Assembly: GCA_020831535.1 (NCBI GenBank)
Contig: JAFIGF010000261.1
Span: 1 to 32,619, forward strand
Direction: 5' to 3'
DNA length: 32,619 nucleotides
Source: Opitutales bacterium
GTDB taxonomy: Bacteria > Verrucomicrobiota > Verrucomicrobiia > Opitutales > T3Sed10-336
Positions 32,471-32,619 of the stretch are shown here, piece by piece. How positions within the stretch are numbered: the first letter of the stretch is position 1; each line of letters begins with the position of its first letter. The notes beneath the pieces were generated by a model. The model made no database searches, was not told the origin of the DNA, and saw only the letters and a list, made by a program, of their open reading frames with translations. Made by a program: the position numbers and the translations under genes.

Positions 32471-32619
32471 GCTTATTTGAAGATTCACAACACCACCCAG
32501 AGCGTACTCTGGAGCAAAAAAAATCATTATTCAGATCCCAAACCGGAGTCTTCGCCGTGCAGACCCGAGCCGAACTCCGCCGCCGATATGAAGACGCCTG
32601 CGAACGCATTTTTGGCGAG
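32467..32619 (+). CDS. N-terminal fragment of a small tail-region protein (3' partial)
   Basis: Starts in the ATGA overlap of the fibre gene and is open for 51 codons to the window edge (MSLFEDSQHHPERTLEQKK, ending ...EDACERIFGE). It may be the first part of the gene whose end lies at 1-148. The character, helical and charged, is that of a small tail assembly or adaptor protein, but I recognise no family. Confidence 0.55.
   Translation, partial: MSLFEDSQHHPERTLEQKKSLFRSQTGVFAVQTRAELRRRYEDACERIFGE

Noticed and set aside
1-32619. tRNA, rRNA, CRISPR array, integrase of the tyrosine or serine type
   Set aside because: None seen on either strand by reading; transposition genes make a site-specific integrase unnecessary.

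Overview
The window is almost entirely one Mu-type transposable phage (or prophage) genome. The diagnostic set is a DDE transposase (12301-14043, minus) with its MuB-like AAA+ ATPase (11244-12227), a DUF3164-like early protein, and a Mu-style head module: DUF3486 terminase small subunit, terminase large subunit, DUF935 portal, protease/scaffold, decoration protein, capsid, DUF1320, MuF, gpG. No host housekeeping gene, rRNA, tRNA or CRISPR array was seen. The host is probably a Gram-negative bacterium, because lipobox proteins and spanin-like proteins are present. Nearly all non-overlapping starts follow an A-rich leader without a Shine-Dalgarno core, which would suit the PVC/Verrucomicrobia or Bacteroidota side of the tree. 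That host guess is inference.

Layout. The early operon runs leftward from 15553 to 6912: a Ner-like HTH protein, an excisionase-like HTH, two small early proteins, transposase A, ATPase B, several small unknown and membrane proteins, a DUF3164-like protein, a GemA-like protein, a winged-helix protein, an ASCH-like protein and a replication-type protein. The repressor candidate (15583-16116) is divergent, across an operator with three TTTTGCACC repeats, and is followed by a membrane-protein moron and a strong terminator. The late operon runs rightward from 16920: lysis-type genes (including an alpha/beta-hydrolase), packaging, head, connector, tail tube, fibre. It reaches the window end inside a small gene (32467) and resumes at position 1 with the end of a small gene, then a secreted tail-associated protein, tape measure, hub and last tail gene (to 6572). 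No tail sheath was recognised, so a long non-contractile tail is likely. An early operon pointing left and a late operon pointing right is the arrangement I recall for BcepMu rather than Mu itself.

The early and late operons converge on 6573-6911. This interval carries five copies of AACCCTTTT: two head-to-tail at 23-bp spacing on the late side and three inverted on the early side, the last two also 23 bp apart. That mirrors the Mu attR (R1, R2) and attL (L1, L2, L3) layout, so I read it as the two phage ends lying next to each other, about 200 bp apart. The intervening DNA is GC-rich and folds into a near-perfect 26-pair hairpin plus nested stems. It is either a structured RNA gene or captured junction DNA. 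The window therefore looks like a circularly permuted genome whose arbitrary break lies in a tail gene.

Other points of interest: a hydrolase where an endolysin is expected, export signals on three late-module proteins, a toxin-like nuclease domain of lower GC fused to MuF, a recurrent A-A-N tripeptide concentrated in the protease/scaffold and present once in several virion proteins, a transposase with Glu where the second catalytic Asp is expected, and a frameshifted early membrane gene.
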